This document shows, in pieces, positions 34,069 to 42,484 of a DNA stretch of 64,000 bases. The translations under genes and the position numbers were made by a program. Source of the stretch: Sporocytophaga myxococcoides DSM 11118 (lineage in GTDB: Bacteria; Bacteroidota; Bacteroidia; Cytophagales; Cytophagaceae); the NCBI RefSeq assembly GCF_000426725.1, contig NZ_AUFX01000003.1, forward strand, positions 186,001 to 250,000, given 5' to 3'. Under the pieces are notes generated by a model. The model searched no databases, had not been told where the DNA came from, and saw only the letters and a list, made by a program, of their open reading frames with translations. Within the stretch, counting starts at the first letter, position 1, and every line of letters starts with the position of its first letter.

Positions 34069-35202
34069 TTAAAACTTAACAGCAACAGAGGAAAGAACCA
34101 ATACACTTTTGTCTGACTGATTATCTTTAGTAAGGAAAACCTTATCCTTAGAATCAAAGACCTTCCCTTCTATTCTCCATAATAAATATTCTGCAAGTTT
34201 AAAATTAAGTCCAAACGAACCTGAAAATGTTTGAAAGCCATTCTGAGTTCCTGTATAAATAATGACACCATTTTTATCATTATAATATTCACATCTGGCA
34301 ACTGCACTTAATTTATCACTGATTGAATAACTTAAAATTAAATTTGGGTTAAACCAGAGATAATTACCTGTCGCTTTTCTTTTCCTCTGAAGGCCGATAT
34401 CAAAAGCTCCTAACAGCGTGAATCTTGCTATATCAGCTCGACAGTAAAAGTTATTGAAGAATCTTGGTGTAGATAAAGAATCTGTGTTTATTACTCCAGT
34501 TATTTGTTCATATGCTCCAACTTCCTTTCCGTAAAAAGTGGAGTAATTCATTAGTAAGTTCTCTGAAGGTTTGAATTGGATCTGTGTTCCTAAAGCTTTG
34601 TTTTTATTGTGATCAGTTATGTTTTGCCATCCGTTTAAAACTAAACAACTAATCAATAACTTATCACTTACATCATATGCTGCCCTGACTCCTGTCTCAT
34701 AGTAAGGTGAATTTTCTGCCATCATAGATCTTGATAAGGTAAGATCTTCTGAAGATATGGCGCTTTCTGCTCCAAGGTGAGAAGTAAAGATACCCGCATC
34801 AATCCATAAGTTCTTTATTGGTTGATAACCACCGTAGGCCTCATAAATAAACCTGAGCATTACAGGCTCATTTGAGTAATTATATTCTACATAAGTACCT
34901 GCCTGAAGTGCAAGTATTCCCCGCATCTTATCATTAATATAATCAACACCTGCAATACCATTATTAAGGTTAAATTCGTTATGCCTGTTGTGAGAATAAA
35001 GAAAACTATTGCCAGTAACCAGTTCACCATCAACACGCGATGGTGGTAAGTTAAAATTATATCCATAATAAATATCCGCAAAACCCCAGAATGATACATC
35101 GGGAGCGTCTTTTACGATCAAGCTATCTGATTCCTGTGCGGGGCAAATAATTGAGTTGTTCATCATAAAAATGAACACCAACAAGAAAATCAACCTATCC
35201 AT
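34069..35202 (-). CDS. outer-membrane porin
   Basis: 377 residues with signal peptide (LIFLLVFIFMMNNSIICPAQ). The chain is an alternation of short amphipathic strands ending in an aromatic-like C terminus (VLVLSSVAVKF), with early FWGFADIYYGYNFNLPP and MLRFIYEAYGGYQPIKNLWIDAGIF, typical of the Bacteroidota outer-membrane beta-barrel porin family. It allows diffusion of small solutes across the outer membrane. It is monocistronic, between the small membrane protein and the divergent Fnr-type regulator. Solute preference is not predictable. Confidence 0.82.
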   Translation of the reverse strand: MDRLIFLLVFIFMMNNSIICPAQESDSLIVKDAPDVSFWGFADIYYGYNFNLPPSRVDGELVTGNSFLYSHNRHNEFNLNNGIAGVDYINDKMRGILALQAGTYVEYNYSNEPVMLRFIYEAYGGYQPIKNLWIDAGIFTSHLGAESAISSEDLTLSRSMMAENSPYYETGVRAAYDVSDKLLISCLVLNGWQNITDHNKNKALGTQIQFKPSENLLMNYSTFYGKEVGAYEQITGVINTDSLSTPRFFNNFYCRADIARFTLLGAFDIGLQRKRKATGNYLWFNPNLILSYSISDKLSAVARCEYYNDKNGVIIYTGTQNGFQTFSGSFGLNFKLAEYLLWRIEGKVFDSKDKVFLTKDNQSDKSVLVLSSVAVKF

Positions 35203-35452
35203 TATGGAACAAAGTAAAGTATTTTAGAATTGTTTTTTAAAACTACCGGGAATAGAATATTGAAATTACATTCCTGATTTAAGAAGCACATTGAAAATAA
35301 TTTTGCAAATATCTGATTTTCAATAAAAATACCTTCAATTACTATTTTAAAGAATCTTATTGGGTAACCATTAGATAATAAATTTAGAAAATAAGGTTTT
35401 TTTTGCTTTTTTGCGGCTTCGGGTAAGTCTATCTGCCTGAAAATTTATAGCA

Positions 35453-36034
35453 ATGTTTGATTTATTATTTGAAAATATAAAACGGAAAATTGAGATTACA
35501 GAAGAAGATAAGGACTTTTGTAAAACGCTCTTTATTCCTAAAAAGCTCAGGAAAAAGCAATACCTGCTGCAGGCTGGAGATATAGCTGAATATGTCGCTT
35601 TTGTTAACAAAGGATTATTAAGGTCCTATTCAGTTGATGATAAAGGAGAAGAACATATCATACAGTTTGCTCCCGAAGACTGGTGGATTACTGACATGAA
35701 CAGTTTCCTTACCTGTGAAGAGGCTATATATAATATAGATGCACTGGAAGATACTGAAATACTTTTACTGGATAAACCATCTCAGGATAAATTATTTGAG
35801 CATATACCAAAGTTCGAACGTTACTTCCGCTTATTGATCCAGGGAAGTTTTATTGCTATGCACAAAAGATTGCTATCCACCATTACCAATACAGCTGAAG
35901 AGAAATATATGCGTATGTTAAAAACCTATCCGGATCTGGTGCAAAGGGTACCACAACATATGATTGCATCTTTTCTTGGAATAAAGCCTGAGACAATCAG
36001 CAGAATAAGGAAAAAGCAGGCTTCTAATTCCTGA
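35453..36034 (+). CDS. Crp/Fnr family transcription regulator
   Basis: 193 residues: a cyclic-nucleotide-binding-type beta barrel (about 30-110), a long dimer helix and a C-terminal helix-turn-helix, RVPQHMIASFLGIKPETISRIRKKQ. The recognition helix carries Glu180 and Ser183-Arg184, the E..SR set by which FNR proteins read TTGAT. It lacks the N-terminal cysteine cluster of E. coli FNR, so it does not sense oxygen through that kind of Fe-S cluster. FNR-type boxes lie just after its stop and upstream of three other units here, so it is the obvious candidate to bind them. Confidence 0.88.
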   Translation: MFDLLFENIKRKIEITEEDKDFCKTLFIPKKLRKKQYLLQAGDIAEYVAFVNKGLLRSYSVDDKGEEHIIQFAPEDWWITDMNSFLTCEEAIYNIDALEDTEILLLDKPSQDKLFEHIPKFERYFRLLIQGSFIAMHKRLLSTITNTAEEKYMRMLKTYPDLVQRVPQHMIASFLGIKPETISRIRKKQASNS

Positions 36035-36041
36035 AATTTTA

Positions 36042-36077
36042 TGACTTGTATCAATGCTTTTTCTTGATGCAGATCAA
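36042..36077 (+). promoter_or_regulatory. tandem FNR boxes upstream of the reductase-like gene
   Basis: TGACTTGTATCA at 36042-36053 and a perfect TTGATGCAGATCAA at 36064-36077; centres are 23 bases apart. They lie 57 and 34 bases upstream of the centre of the -7 box at 36101. The spacing is the same as at the yceI promoter. Confidence 0.8.
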
Positions 36078-36100
36078 TGTCACGAACGACCGATATACCC

Positions 36101-36108
36101 TATCTTTG
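36101..36108 (+). promoter_or_regulatory. -7 box of the reductase-like gene
   Basis: TATCTTTG, exact TAnnTTTG match, 36 bases before the ATG at 36144 and suitably placed after the FNR boxes. Confidence 0.7.
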
Positions 36109-36143
36109 TGTTATAGATTTAAATGATTTAAACACAAGCAGAG

Positions 36144-36794
36144 ATGAAAAAGACCATTGCAATTATCGGAGCCGGAGGAGCAATGGGCTCAGCATTATCC
36201 AAAAGCCTTGCAGCCAGCGGACATCATATTCTGTTAATGGATAAGGATTCTGAAAAATGTCATAAGACGTATGATCATATTTTTGCAGAATTGCCTAATG
36301 CTGATATTGAAATATTGAATTGCATTCATGAAGGTTCATGGGAAGCAGATGTAATCATTCCGGCAGTTGCTTATGAGATACAGCAAGAAGTGGCGGATTA
36401 TATTAAAGATGTAGTTACCGGGAAAATTGTTATTAGCCTTATCAATCCCCTGAATGAAGATAAGAGCAAATTACTGACCTCTTCGCTCTCTAGCGCTGCT
36501 GAAGAGCTACAAGGATATCTTCCTTATTCAAAAGTCGTCAAGGCATTTAATACAATCTTTCCTTCGGATCTCAAGAGTATAACGCATGCAGATTGTTTTA
36601 TAGCCGGAGATGATGAAACAGCTGTTGCTACGGTCTGTTCTCTTGCAAAAGAATCAGGATTTGTACCTCAACTGGCAGGTAACCTGAGTGCCAGCAGAAC
36701 GCTTGAAAGCATGATGCTCATTCTTATTCAGTTGTGTAGAAAGAACAATATTCCTGAATCCGGAAGCTTTAAGGTACTTTTTTCAAAAAGCTAA
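36144..36794 (+). CDS. F420-type NADP oxidoreductase-like protein
   Basis: 216 residues with an N-terminal Rossmann motif IAIIGAGGAMGSALSKSLA, then DVIIPAVAYEIQQEVADY and IVISLINPL, and VKAFNTIFPSDL. This matches the NADP-dependent F420 reductase-like family (NADP_F420H2 domain), whose bacterial members outside F420 users may reduce other substrates. Cytosolic. The promoter has two FNR boxes, suggesting low-oxygen expression. The substrate is unknown; Bacteroidota are not known for F420. Confidence 0.8.
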   Translation: MKKTIAIIGAGGAMGSALSKSLAASGHHILLMDKDSEKCHKTYDHIFAELPNADIEILNCIHEGSWEADVIIPAVAYEIQQEVADYIKDVVTGKIVISLINPLNEDKSKLLTSSLSSAAEELQGYLPYSKVVKAFNTIFPSDLKSITHADCFIAGDDETAVATVCSLAKESGFVPQLAGNLSASRTLESMMLILIQLCRKNNIPESGSFKVLFSKS

Positions 36795-36811
36795 TGGTAT
36801 GATAACCAAAA

Positions 36812-36848
36812 TTGATCTGAATCAACGAATTTTCTTAATCCAGGTCAA
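36812..36848 (+). promoter_or_regulatory. tandem FNR boxes upstream of yceI
   Basis: Perfect TTGATCTGAATCAA at 36812-36825 and a weaker TTAATCCAGGTCAA at 36835-36848, centres 23 bases apart. They are 57 and 34 bases from the centre of the -7 box at 36872. Confidence 0.8.
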
Positions 36849-36871
36849 TGGAAATAAGGAGTCAATTAAAT

Positions 36872-36879
36872 TAACTTTG
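36872..36879 (+). promoter_or_regulatory. -7 box of the yceI operon
   Basis: TAACTTTG, exact match to TAnnTTTG, about 73 bases before the ATG, leaving a moderately long AT-rich leader. Confidence 0.65.
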
Positions 36880-36951
36880 TGTTATTAAATCACTGAAAAA
36901 AAATATTAATTAAATATTAACTATAAAACCAATAAATCTAAATTAAAAACT

Positions 36952-37542
36952 ATGAAACGTAATGGTCTTTTTATCGCAGTAATCTTCGCCTTTTTAGCAA
37001 TGGCATTCACTGCAGGAACAACAGAGTACAAAGTAGATGCAAAACAAAGCAAAGTAGTATGGCTTGGTAAAAAAGTAACAGGTGAGCACACTGGCGGTAT
37101 CAACATTGCAGATGGTAAACTTATCTCTAACGGTAAAACTTTCACAGGTGGTTCTTTCACTATTGACATGAACTCAGTGACTTGTACAGATGTTGCTGAT
37201 GCAGCTTACAATGAGAAGTTTGTTGGACACTTGAAATCAGATGATTTCTTCTCTACTGCAAAATTCCCGAAATCAACTTTTGTAATTACTAAAGTTACAT
37301 CTACTGGTAAAGATCAGTATAACGTTAAAGGAAACCTTACTATCAAAGGTATTACTAAAGAGCTTGAATTTCCTGCTACTATCCAGACTGTAGGAAATCA
37401 GATCAAAGCTAAAGCTAAGATTGTTGTAAACAGAACTCTGTATGATATCAAATATGGTTCTGGTAGCTTCTTCGATAACCTAGGAGATAAAGCGATCAAC
37501 GATGACTTCGAATTGAATGTCGACCTGGTAGCTGCAAAATAA
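36952..37542 (+). CDS. exported YceI family protein
   Basis: 196 residues with a signal peptide (MKRNGLFIAVIFAFLAMAFTAG). The mature part is the YceI lipocalin-like barrel: YKVDAKQSKVVWLGKKVTGEH, GHLKSDDFFSTAKFPKSTFVI, GNLTIKGITKELEFPATI. YceI proteins bind polyisoprenoid-like lipids in a hydrophobic tunnel; this copy acts in the periplasm. It is followed by a terminator, with a dioxygenase gene and a second, cytosolic YceI gene beyond. The tandem FNR-box promoter suggests oxygen control. Confidence 0.92.
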   Translation: MKRNGLFIAVIFAFLAMAFTAGTTEYKVDAKQSKVVWLGKKVTGEHTGGINIADGKLISNGKTFTGGSFTIDMNSVTCTDVADAAYNEKFVGHLKSDDFFSTAKFPKSTFVITKVTSTGKDQYNVKGNLTIKGITKELEFPATIQTVGNQIKAKAKIVVNRTLYDIKYGSGSFFDNLGDKAINDDFELNVDLVAAK

Positions 37543-37550
37543 GCAGAAAC

Positions 37551-37588
37551 AAAAAGAGGGCTGACAATGAATCAGCCCTCTTTTTTTT
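37551..37588 (+). terminator. terminator after the exported yceI gene
   Basis: Stem AGAGGGCTGA / TCAGCCCTCT with loop CAATGAA, followed by eight T. It lies right after the yceI stop, so read-through would be needed for the next two genes to share the promoter. Confidence 0.9.
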
Positions 37589-37610
37589 CCCGAACATAAT
37601 TCCATTTATT

Positions 37611-38486
37611 ATGAACAGGACAGATTTCTTAAAAATACTAGCATTAATGCCTTTCGCGGGAGGAGCTGTGAATCTTAAAGAACTCAATAAACTCACTTCG
37701 GAATTTGAACCCACGGAAACCATGCCTGTTTTATTTCTCGGTCATGGAAGTCCAATGAATGCCTTGCAGCAAAATGAATTTTCCAAGGGATGGCAGGATA
37801 CAGGAAAAAGCCTTCCTACACCTAAGGCGATTCTTTGTATCTCTGCCCACTGGGAAACAAAAGGTACTTTTGTAACGGCAATGACAAAACCTAAAACCAT
37901 TCATGATTTCGGTGGTTTTCCAAGAGAATTACATGAGTTTCAATACCCGGCTCCGGGAAGTCCGGAACTGGCTGAGGAAGTAAAAGGAATTGTAAGAAAA
38001 ACTTCTGTTCAGTTAGATCACAACTGGGGATTGGATCACGGAAGCTGGAGTGTTATCGCCCATCTGTATCCGGGAGCTAATATTCCTGTCATTCAAATGA
38101 GCATGGATTATACAAAGGATCCCTTATGGCATTACGAATTGGCAAAAGAACTTTCGGTTTTAAGACAAAAAGGGATACTAATTATGGGAAGCGGGAACAT
38201 TGTGCACAATCTGCATCGTGCTGACTGGAATACTCAAGGAGGGTTTGATTGGGCCATTGAAGCGAATGAAAAGGTTAAAAAACTGATACTGGAAAACAAT
38301 CACAATTCCCTGGTTAATTATCATCTGCTAGGGAAAGAAGTACAGCTGGCCGTACCGAGTCCTGAACACTATATGCCATTGCTTTATGCGCTTGGCTTAA
38401 AACAGGATAAAGAAACTCCTGTGCTGTTTAATGATAAGACCGAATTGGGATCTATATCAATGACATCTGTTAAACTTTCGAATTAA
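37611..38486 (+). CDS. LigB-type extradiol ring-cleavage dioxygenase (YgiD-like)
   Basis: 291 residues. An N-terminal stretch MNRTDFLKILALMPFAGGAV resembles a lipid- or Tat-like leader without twin arginine. The catalytic domain has the class III extradiol motifs: LFLGHGSPMN (His45), CISAHWET (His80), WGLDHGSWSVIAHLYP and GNIVHNLH. YgiD/DODA enzymes cleave catechol rings such as DOPA. The substrate here is unknown. It sits between two yceI genes, with a terminator before it and 19 bases to the next gene, forming a two-gene unit. Confidence 0.85.
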   Translation: MNRTDFLKILALMPFAGGAVNLKELNKLTSEFEPTETMPVLFLGHGSPMNALQQNEFSKGWQDTGKSLPTPKAILCISAHWETKGTFVTAMTKPKTIHDFGGFPRELHEFQYPAPGSPELAEEVKGIVRKTSVQLDHNWGLDHGSWSVIAHLYPGANIPVIQMSMDYTKDPLWHYELAKELSVLRQKGILIMGSGNIVHNLHRADWNTQGGFDWAIEANEKVKKLILENNHNSLVNYHLLGKEVQLAVPSPEHYMPLLYALGLKQDKETPVLFNDKTELGSISMTSVKLSN

Positions 38487-38505
38487 ACTTTTTAAAAGAT
38501 ATAAT

Positions 38506-39018
38506 ATGGCAAAATGGATTCTAGACCCGGCGCATAGCGAAATAGGGTTTAAGGTAAAACACCTTATGATCAACAATGTAAAAGGACATTTCAGGTCTTT
38601 TAAATCTGAAGTGGAAGCTCCAAGTGATGATTTTAAAGATGCGAAAATTAATTTTTCAGCAGATCTTTCTTCTATTGATACTGGAAATGAGCAAAGAGAC
38701 GGACATTTAAAATCAGCTGAATTCTTTAATGCTGAAAAACACCCTCAGTTAGTTTTCACAGGGAAGAAATTTGACGGAAGTACTTTGGAAGGAGATCTTT
38801 CTATTGCAGGTATTACCAAACCTGTAAAGCTAAATGTAGAATTTGGTGGTGTAGCTAAAGACCCATGGGGTAATACCAAAGCAGGTTTTACAGTAACCGG
38901 AAAAATTAACAGAAAAGACTGGGGAATCAACTGGAATGCTACCCTTGAAACAGGAGGCTTTCTGGTAAGCGATGAGGTTGTTATTACTGCTGAAGTACAA
39001 TATCAGAAACAAGCTTAA
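38506..39018 (+). CDS. cytosolic YceI family protein
   Basis: 170 residues starting directly with the YceI barrel (MAKWILDPAHSEIGFKVKHL) and no signal peptide. Further matches are DGHLKSAEFFNAEKHPQLVF, GDLSIAGITKPVKLNVEFGG and KAGFTVTGKINRKDWGINW. Likely binds a hydrophobic molecule in the cytosol. It follows the dioxygenase by 19 bases and is closed by a strong terminator. The pair of exported and cytosolic YceI copies around a dioxygenase is notable. Confidence 0.92.
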   Translation: MAKWILDPAHSEIGFKVKHLMINNVKGHFRSFKSEVEAPSDDFKDAKINFSADLSSIDTGNEQRDGHLKSAEFFNAEKHPQLVFTGKKFDGSTLEGDLSIAGITKPVKLNVEFGGVAKDPWGNTKAGFTVTGKINRKDWGINWNATLETGGFLVSDEVVITAEVQYQKQA

Positions 39019-39039
39019 TTATTTACTACAATACATTAC

Positions 39040-39093
39040 AAAACAGCCCATTCTATTTCTGCTACCCTTAGCAAAAATAGAATGGGCTGTTTT
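39040..39093 (+). terminator. terminator of the dioxygenase-yceI unit
   Basis: Perfect 19-bp stem: 39040-39058 pairs with 39075-39093, starting AAAACAGCCCATTC, with A run before and T run after, so it is potentially bidirectional. Confidence 0.92.
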
Positions 39094-39230
39094 ACTTTTA
39101 GCATTATAGTAATGCAACTCATCCCTAACCCTTCTCCTGAAGGAGAAGGGAACAGTCGATGAAAATTAATATGCTTTTACATCTGATATAGCTAATAACA
39201 TATACATTAATGTCCCTCTCCTTTAGGATA

Positions 39231-39422
39231 TAGCCGTCAACTTAAGGAAGAAACAATTATAAATTTGAGATTTATCCTCAGCCCACAAGTTCTCTTTGAA
39301 AGAAAAAACAAGCAAGAGTTTGAGCAAGAGCAAGAAACCCTCTCTTTATTTATTAAAAGATCTCTTGCTCTTGCTCAAACTCTTGCTTATCTCTTCATGT
39401 AGTCACTAAGTTGACGGCCATG
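39231..39422. mobile_element. small inverted-repeat element inserted in copy B
   Basis: Ends are GCCGTCAACTTA (39233-39244) and TAAGTTGACGGC (39407-39418), a perfect 12-bp inverted repeat. It is flanked by TCCTTTAGGATA (39219-39230) and TCCTTGGGATA (39423-39433), which look like an imperfect target duplication of the host element. No transposase frame inside, so it would be a non-autonomous element. Its right end recurs with two changes at 44503-44525. Confidence 0.65.
39310..39388. repeat. 26-bp perfect inverted repeat
   Basis: 39310-39335 pairs perfectly with 39363-39388 (arm begins AAGCAAGAGTTTGAGCAAGA), around a 27-base AT-rich loop. The arms are themselves made of CAAGAG/GAGCAA repeats. 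It forms the centre of the inserted element. Confidence 0.85.
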
Positions 39423-39610
39423 TCCTTGGGATAGGGATTTAGGGTGAGGTTTTTAGTGAATATGCTACACAGTGCACCTCTAAGGAAAACTAAATACTTA
39501 ATCCTTATAATTTTACACCTTAGTGCCAATCCCCTCTGAAGTAATTCTAATTCCTTTTTAATTCCCTGTAGAAACCTAAGCTGTATTATTAAAGTTAATT
39601 CTTGCAGAGT

Positions 39611-41815
39611 ATGGAAAAGACAATTATTGTTTCAAACCGTCTTCCTGTAACATTAAGCAGAAAAGACAACAAGGTAGTCTTCACGCCTAGTCCTGGTGGA
39701 CTAGCTACTGGACTTGCCGGTGCCAGCAAAGACATGAACTCAGTATGGATAGGCTGGGCAGGTTTTTCCCTTGAAGGATTCCATGAAAATACCGATGAGA
39801 TTAAATTAAATCTTGAAAAACAAAGGCTTATACCGATTTTCCTGGAAGACCCGGATGTAAATCAGTTTTATGAAGGATTTAGCAATACAACCCTCTGGCC
39901 TTTATTTCATTCTTTTCCTACTTATACTTCTTGCCATGAAGAACAATGGGAAGTTTATAAAAAGGTCAATGAAATATTTTGTGAAGAAGTGCTAAGACAT
40001 GCCGGAGAAGAAGATCTTATATGGATTCATGATTATCACCTCCTGCTATTACCAGGTCTTATAAGAAAAAAACTACCCAAAGCTAAAATTGCCTATTTTC
40101 AACATATTCCCTTCCCTTCATATGAAATTTTCAGAATACTTCCATGGAGAGAACAAATACTAGAAGGGGTTACCGGAGCTGATTTGATTGGTTTTCACAC
40201 TCATGATGATGTAAAACATTTCCTTACTTCCATTCAAAGGATATTGGGCATGGAAAATAAAATGGGTACAGTAAGGGCTGAAGAACGCATATTTAAAGTA
40301 GATGCATTTCCCTTAGGAATAGACTTTTTTAAATACTGGGAAACGTCTAAGCTAAAGTCAACAGAAAGACAGGTAGGCTTACATAGAAAACAATTTCAGG
40401 ATGTTAAAATCATCCTTTCCATTGACAGACTGGATTATACCAAGGGAATACCTGAGCGACTAAAGGCATTTGATGTTTTCCTTGAGAAAAATCCTGAATT
40501 CAGAGAAAAAGTCTCACTGCTGATGATCGTTGTGCCTTCAAGGGAAAAGGTTCAGTTGTATAAGGATCTTAAGATGGAAATAGATGAGATGGTCGGCAAT
40601 ATCACCTCCAAATACCGCACAGTGAATTGGACTCCGGTACTTTATTTTTACAGATCATATCCTCTTCAATCTCTTTCAGCCTTTTATAAGTTAAGTGATG
40701 TAGCACTGATAACACCTCTGAGAGATGGAATGAATCTCGTCTGTAAAGAATATGTAGCAAGCCGTAATGATGAAACAGGTGTATTGATTCTCAGTGAAAT
40801 GGCAGGCGCTGCAAAAGAGCTGTCAGATGCGCTGATCATCAATCCTTATAATATAGAAGAATGTGCCAATGCAATAAAGAATGCACTATGCATGCCATTT
40901 GATGAACAACAAAGAAGAATGTCTGAAATGCAATACCTTCTCAGAAAATATGATGTTTCAAAATGGACATCTATATTTCTGAAATCTGTGGAGGAAATAG
41001 TACAGAAGCAGCAAGAACTGGCGATGAAGAGGCTTACTCCTGAACTTAAACACAAGGTGATCTCAGATTTTAATTCTTCAAAAAACAGAATAGTATTTCT
41101 GGATTATGATGGAACGCTGGTATCCTTTCAGAATAAGCCTGAACACGCTAAGCCAGACGAGAATCTTATTGATATTATGACCAGGCTATGCGCTATTAAG
41201 GACCTCAAAGTCGTGATTATCTCAGGTAGGAACAAGGAAACATTGAATGAATGGTTTGGCCATTTTAATATGGATATCATTGCTGAACATGGTTTGTGGA
41301 TGAGAAGAGATAAGAACTGGAAAATGATGTTTCAGCTGAATGATGAATGGAAAAAAGAATTATCGGCACTTCTCAATCACTTTGTTGAAAAAACACCGGG
41401 AACATTTATCGAAGAGAAAGATCATTCTCTTGTATGGCATTACAGAAAAGCAGATGATGATCTTTCCAATGCAAGGAAAAAGGAGCTGCTGGACTATCTT
41501 CAATATCTGACCACAAACATGGGATTGTCTGTGCTTGAAGGTAATAAAGTAGTAGAAATAAAGAGTGCTTTAATCAATAAAGGAAGAGCAGTTAAAAAAT
41601 ATCTGAAGGCTCCTTTTGATTTTATCCTTGCTGCTGGTGATGACTGGACAGATGAAGATATGTTCAAGGAAATGCCGGAACATGCTTATACTATAAAAAT
41701 CGGTTCTTCCCTATCCGCAGCTAAATATACGCTTCCTCATTATATTCAGGGTGTAAATTCAGGTATTAGGACTATCTTATCTGAAATTACAGAAAAAACT
41801 CAAAAATTGTTTTAA
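39611..41815 (+). CDS. otsA-otsB: bifunctional trehalose-6-phosphate synthase/phosphatase
   Basis: 734 residues from ATG 39611; a TTG three codons upstream is in frame but unlikely. Residues 1 to about 470 are the GT20 synthase, with [18 protein letters not shown] and [14 protein letters not shown]. The C-terminal HAD phosphatase has the motifs [10 protein letters not shown] and [10 protein letters not shown]. The enzyme makes trehalose from UDP-glucose and glucose-6-phosphate, an osmotic and desiccation protectant. Its stop overlaps the start of the response-regulator gene (TAATG), so it is translationally coupled to a two-component system that may control stress responses. Confidence 0.95.
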   Translation: MEKTIIVSNRLPVTLSRKDNKVVFTPSPGGLATGLAGASKDMNSVWIGWAGFSLEGFHENTDEIKLNLEKQRLIPIFLEDPDVNQFYEGFSNTTLWPLFHSFPTYTSCHEEQWEVYKKVNEIFCEEVLRHAGEEDLIWIHDYHLLLLPGLIRKKLPKAKIAYFQHIPFPSYEIFRILPWREQILEGVTGADLIGFHTHDDVKHFLTSIQRILGMENKMGTVRAEERIFKVDAFPLGIDFFKYWETSKLKSTERQVGLHRKQFQDVKIILSIDRLDYTKGIPERLKAFDVFLEKNPEFREKVSLLMIVVPSREKVQLYKDLKMEIDEMVGNITSKYRTVNWTPVLYFYRSYPLQSLSAFYKLSDVALITPLRDGMNLVCKEYVASRNDETGVLILSEMAGAAKELSDALIINPYNIEECANAIKNALCMPFDEQQRRMSEMQYLLRKYDVSKWTSIFLKSVEEIVQKQQELAMKRLTPELKHKVISDFNSSKNRIVFLDYDGTLVSFQNKPEHAKPDENLIDIMTRLCAIKDLKVVIISGRNKETLNEWFGHFNMDIIAEHGLWMRRDKNWKMMFQLNDEWKKELSALLNHFVEKTPGTFIEEKDHSLVWHYRKADDDLSNARKKELLDYLQYLTTNMGLSVLEGNKVVEIKSALINKGRAVKKYLKAPFDFILAAGDDWTDEDMFKEMPEHAYTIKIGSSLSAAKYTLPHYIQGVNSGIRTILSEITEKTQKLF

Positions 41816-42483
41816 TGAAAATCCTTATCATCGAAGACGAGAAAAAGGTAGGCACTGTGCTTAAAAGAGGTCTGGAAGACAGTAATTATACAGCAGATCT
41901 GGCATTGACAGGCAGAGAAGGTCTGGACCTGGCAGTGTCACACGAATATCAGTTAATTATATTGGATATAAATCTTCCTGATATTAACGGTCTTGAAGTA
42001 TGCACTAAAATAAGAGCTCAGAAATCCACGCCTATTTTGATGCTCACAGCCCTCGGTACCATTGATGATAAAGTAAACGGACTAGACGCCGGTGCTGATG
42101 ACTACCTTCTTAAACCCTTTCAGTTCAGAGAGCTTCTTGCCAGAGTAAGAGCTTTATCCAGAAGGCCACCGGTACATAATGACAAAATATACAGAATAGC
42201 TAATCTTGAACTCGACATTGATACTAAATCTGTCATAAGAGGCGGAAAAAGAATTGAACTCACAGCCAAAGAATACGGATTGCTTGAATATCTGATAAAG
42301 AATAAGGGCAAAGTGTTATCCAGAGCAGATATAGCCGAGAATGTTTGGGATCTCAACTTTGACACGGGCACTAACATTATTGATGTTTATATTAATTATC
42401 TTCGTAAGAAAGTAGACAGGAATTACACACCAAAGTTAATACACACACTCATTGGCCTGGGCTACATTCTTAAAGAAGAATAA
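41815..42483 (+). CDS. OmpR/PhoB-type response regulator
   Basis: 222 residues: receiver domain (KILIIEDEKKVGTVLKRGL, phosphoacceptor Asp in LIILDINLPD, then LMLTALG and the conserved Lys in LLKPF) and a winged-helix output domain (RIELTAKEYGLLEYLIKN, RADIAENVW, VYINYLRKKVD). It overlaps the trehalose gene at its start and is followed at once by its histidine kinase. Binds DNA when phosphorylated; targets unknown, the trehalose gene being an obvious candidate. Confidence 0.93.
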   Translation: MKILIIEDEKKVGTVLKRGLEDSNYTADLALTGREGLDLAVSHEYQLIILDINLPDINGLEVCTKIRAQKSTPILMLTALGTIDDKVNGLDAGADDYLLKPFQFRELLARVRALSRRPPVHNDKIYRIANLELDIDTKSVIRGGKRIELTAKEYGLLEYLIKNKGKVLSRADIAENVWDLNFDTGTNIIDVYINYLRKKVDRNYTPKLIHTLIGLGYILKEE

Positions 42484-42484
42484 T

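Larger units (their letters stand above)
39118..39449. repeat. palindromic intergenic element, copy B, interrupted
   Basis: Left end CTCATCCCTAACCCTTCTCC and right end GGGATTTAGGGTGAGG are the inverted ends of the same family as the copy at 22797, here in opposite orientation. The element is split by a 192-base insertion (39231-39422) near its second end. Nothing coding is seen in the whole gap up to the trehalose gene at 39611. Confidence 0.75.
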
